From CAZHFA01 sp964534945 (GTDB lineage Bacteria; Bdellovibrionota_C; UBA2361; CAKMMH01), in contig CAZHSB010000064.1 of NCBI GenBank assembly GCA_964534945.1, positions 1-7,224 on the forward strand: a stretch of DNA of 7,224 bases. Reading direction: 5' to 3'. The notes under the pieces were generated by a model. The model ran no database searches, had not been told where the DNA came from, and was given only the letters and a program-made list of their open reading frames with translations. The translations under genes were made by a program, and so were the position numbers. This document shows, piece by piece, positions 5,551-7,224 of the stretch; the stretch's first letter is position 1; each line of letters opens with the position of its first letter.

Positions 5551-6921
5551 ATGGGTAGAAGACAATTGTTTAGGAGATTACGTAATCCACTACACGTTCA
5601 AGTCGAGATTACGCAAAAATGTAATCAAGCGTGTGAACATTGTTACAATTTTTGGAAACAAAAGAGTAATAATGCTTATTGTGGTGATTCGTCATTAAGT
5701 ATAGTTGCGATGAATAAAGATGCAAAAAGCATGGATATGAATATCGCACATAGAGTACTTGATGAATTAGTTCATTCTGAAGTTTTTAGTGTTACTTTAA
5801 CTGGTGGAGAACCTTTTTTAAATTTTAAAGTGTTGAAGTTTTTTATTGAAGAATTTAAGAAAGCAAAGATTCAAGTTTCAATTAATACGAATCTTACACT
5901 TTTAAATTCTGAGATTATTTCACTCTTAAAAAATGAAAATGTCTCTGGATTGTTGGTATCAATTTTGGGAGCATCTTCAAAAACTCATGATGGTATTACA
6001 AATCTTGAAGGTTCCTTTGAGAGATTAGTTAATAATATTTCATTATGTGTTTTGGAAAATATTGGTGTTTCTGCCAATATGGTTGTTACAGAAGATAATG
6101 TTTCTGAAGTTAAAGATGTTGCAAGATTGGTAAAGAAGCTTGGTTGTGATTCATTTTATTGTTCACCTGCAGTTCCTAATTCGTGTGAATTAGACTCTAA
6201 CTCTCTTTATCATAATCCTAGTAAGATTTTAGATGTCTTTAGTGAACTTTTATGGGCACAAAAGATATTGAAAATTAGTACTGGTGATTTGATTAGAGTT
6301 CCATTATGCTTTTTAGCATCATCGGATCTTGTTTTAGATCTTAGATCTAGTGCGTGTGGAGCAGGAACTTCATTTTGCGTTATTGGCACAAATGGAGAAG
6401 TTAGAGCATGTGCACATGGAGCAGATGTTTATGGCAGTATCATCGATGGACATTTACATGATGCGTGGATGAAAATGGAGGAATGGCGAACAGATGAATT
6501 AGTTCCTGAGAAATGCCGAGATTGTGGAGTATTATTGCATTGTGGAGGCGGTTGTAGACATTTAGCACGGCAGATGAATAGTGGTTGTAAGGATTCAAAA
6601 GATCCTTTAATGATCGAAGAAAACAGAGAAAAAAGCTGTGAGATGTTTGTGGATCGTTTTAACAATCATAAGAGCAAAGCTTTGGATATTTCTTTGGGTG
6701 AAAAAATTATTTTTTATCCATTTGGAATTAGAGAGGAGGATTTTGGTGGAGTTTTGTGGAGAGGATACAGGAAAATACTTTTGAATGAAAAAGCATGTTT
6801 TCTGTTGTCCCGTGTTGTCCCTTCCAAAGAATATGTTACAAAAGAAATTTTGTCATATTGTGGAAACGATGAAGAGTTTTTGAAGAGTTTGGTTTTAACT
6901 GGGTTTGCATTTTTTGTCTAA
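5551..6921 (+). CDS. Radical SAM/SPASM peptide maturase with C-terminal PqqD-like domain
   Basis: This is a predicted cytosolic iron-sulfur enzyme that modifies a peptide by radical chemistry. The 456-aa product has the radical SAM cluster motif CNQACEHC (Cys24, 28, 31; CX3CX2C) followed by YNFW, and the SAM-binding GGEP (85-88). It also has a complete SPASM region: Cys269 and Cys276, then GEVRAC (Cys287), CRDCGVLLHCGGGC (Cys322, 325, 331, 335; CX2CX5CX3C) and Cys363, enough to bind two auxiliary clusters. After it, residues ~376-456 read IREEDFGGVLW, YRKILLNEKACFLLSRV, KEYVTKEILSYCG and LKSLVLTGFAFF, which follow the PqqD/RRE layout ('fGgll', 'lNxxaxxil', 'eI', 'L...Gfl'). This suggests a built-in leader-peptide binding domain. 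ATG 5551 has AAAGG (5539-5543) 7 nt upstream. The gene for a Cys-rich 52-aa peptide starts 23 nt after the stop and is its probable substrate. The bond formed (thioether, cyclophane C-C or other) cannot be read from the sequence. Confidence 0.93.
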   Translation: MGRRQLFRRLRNPLHVQVEITQKCNQACEHCYNFWKQKSNNAYCGDSSLSIVAMNKDAKSMDMNIAHRVLDELVHSEVFSVTLTGGEPFLNFKVLKFFIEEFKKAKIQVSINTNLTLLNSEIISLLKNENVSGLLVSILGASSKTHDGITNLEGSFERLVNNISLCVLENIGVSANMVVTEDNVSEVKDVARLVKKLGCDSFYCSPAVPNSCELDSNSLYHNPSKILDVFSELLWAQKILKISTGDLIRVPLCFLASSDLVLDLRSSACGAGTSFCVIGTNGEVRACAHGADVYGSIIDGHLHDAWMKMEEWRTDELVPEKCRDCGVLLHCGGGCRHLARQMNSGCKDSKDPLMIEENREKSCEMFVDRFNNHKSKALDISLGEKIIFYPFGIREEDFGGVLWRGYRKILLNEKACFLLSRVVPSKEYVTKEILSYCGNDEEFLKSLVLTGFAFFV

Positions 6922-6930
6922 AAGACAGAA

Positions 6931-6938
6931 AGAAGAGG
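6931..6938 (+). promoter_or_regulatory. Ribosome binding site for the precursor peptide gene
   Basis: AGAAGAGG lies 6 nt before ATG 6945-6947. It singles out this frame from the overlapping longer ORFs on both strands, which have no such site. Confidence 0.8.
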
Positions 6939-6944
6939 TTTGCT

Positions 6945-7103
6945 ATGTACGAAGAATTTAGTGCACTTGACAAGAATGATGTTGCCGAAGCTCCGGCAAT
7001 TTTGTCGTTTGCTGAGGGGCAGGACTTTGTGGCTTTGGGGGATGATTGCCAATGTTTGTCATATCCTTCAGATTGTACTTGGCCGAAAGATTGTTGGAAG
7101 TGA
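6945..7103 (+). CDS. Cys-rich RiPP precursor peptide (putative radical SAM substrate)
   Basis: The product is 52 residues. Residues 1-34 form an acidic, Cys-free leader beginning MYEEFSALDKNDVAEAPA and containing SFAEGQDFVALGDD. The C-terminal 18 residues, CQCLSYPSDCTWPKDCWK, hold all four Cys (35, 37, 44, 50), both Trp and most of the Pro. A doubled unit is visible: YPSDC (40-44) and WPKDC (46-50). This leader/core division, with the gene 23 nt after a radical SAM/SPASM enzyme, is the standard layout of a ribosomally made, radically modified peptide. Candidate sites are the Cys residues (thioether links, as in sactipeptides and ranthipeptides) or the Tyr/Trp residues (three-residue cyclophanes such as W-P-K). 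No Gly-Gly cleavage site is present. A strong AGAAGAGG site lies 6 nt before the ATG, and a terminator follows. G+C is about 45% (71 of 159 by hand count), well above the neighbours. I recognise no named family; a Cys-rich chance ORF is unlikely given the site and context. Confidence 0.85.
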   Translation: MYEEFSALDKNDVAEAPAILSFAEGQDFVALGDDCQCLSYPSDCTWPKDCWK

Positions 7104-7132
7104 TTTTGCCTTTTATAAAGGTTTGTCGTCAT

Positions 7133-7176
7133 ATGGAATAAGCTTATTTTTTAAGCTTGTTCCATCTATTTTTTTT
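7133..7176 (+). terminator. Strong rho-independent terminator after the peptide gene
   Basis: A 14-bp stem is formed by ATGGAATAAGCTTA (7133-7146) and TAAGCTTGTTCCAT (7152-7165), with one G-U pair and a 5-nt T loop. It is followed by CTA and eight T (7169-7176). It begins 29 nt after the precursor stop and marks the end of the cassette transcript. Confidence 0.9.
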
Positions 7177-7192
7177 GTTATATTTTCTGCTT

Positions 7193-7224
7193 ATGAAAAA
7201 AGAAATTCCTAAATCAGAATCAAA
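7193..7224 (+). CDS. Possible start of another gene, cut by the window end
   Basis: ATG 7193 opens a frame reading MKKEIPKSES that is still open at the last base. It follows the terminator, where a new gene could begin, but there is no ribosome binding site in front of it and only ten codons are visible. No identity can be given. Confidence 0.25.
   Translation, partial: MKKEIPKSES

Noticed and set aside
6836..7132. 98-codon - strand ORF across the maturase end and the peptide gene
   Set aside because: It is antisense to two well-supported genes, with low-complexity composition and no ribosome site.
6940..7212. 90-codon + strand ORF overlapping the precursor gene
   Set aside because: It starts at a TTG without a suitable ribosome site, runs straight through the terminator hairpin and its T run, and shows no family features. 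The 52-codon frame has the ribosome site and the RiPP-like product.
1..7224. CRISPR array, tRNA/rRNA genes, insertion sequences
   Set aside because: No regularly spaced repeats, no tRNA-like cloverleaf stretch and no transposase-like reading frame were seen on either strand.

Overview
This is an AT-rich window (roughly 30% G+C by eye) from a diderm, Gram-negative bacterium, most likely a proteobacterium. The evidence is a complete Mla/MCE-type phospholipid transport operon with an outer-membrane-type lipoprotein, which only makes sense with an outer membrane. A low-G+C alphaproteobacterium or a campylobacterotan would both fit this mlaE-mlaF-mlaD-lipoprotein order. The sequence alone does not decide between them. 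All recognisable genes lie on the + strand.

Left part (1-1975): the 3' end of htpG (Hsp90 chaperone) enters from outside the window and ends at a hairpin terminator. A short promoter-like stretch follows, then a small four-helix DoxX-like membrane protein gene and tilS (tRNA-Ile2 lysidine synthetase), 12 nt apart and probably cotranscribed.

Middle part (2116-5171): a tight operon of mlaE (permease), mlaF (ATPase), mlaD (MCE substrate-binding protein) and a PqiC/DUF330-like auxiliary lipoprotein, with gaps of 1-2 nt. Together they should form an inner-membrane ABC complex whose MCE ring passes lipid across the periplasm towards a lipoprotein partner. MlaE is the short form, without the N-terminal STAS domain found in its closest-looking relatives.

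Gap (5172-5550): a gene-poor stretch of about 380 nt. It holds a possible decayed or frameshifted small ORF next to a run of eight T, then a promoter-like region in which a perfect TTGACA and a perfect TATAAT are separated by an (AT)n tract that makes the spacing too long. This could be a length-switchable promoter.

Right part (5551-7176): the most interesting part. It is a compact, apparently self-contained cassette for a ribosomally made, radical-SAM-modified peptide (RiPP). A 456-aa radical SAM/SPASM enzyme with what looks like a C-terminal PqqD-like peptide-recognition domain is followed 23 nt later by a 52-codon gene. Its product has an acidic, cysteine-free leader and a C-terminal core, CQCLSYPSDCTWPKDCWK, with four Cys and a doubled [Tyr/Trp]-Pro-x-Asp-Cys unit. 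A strong 14-bp hairpin terminator closes the cassette. No transporter or peptidase gene is present inside the window.
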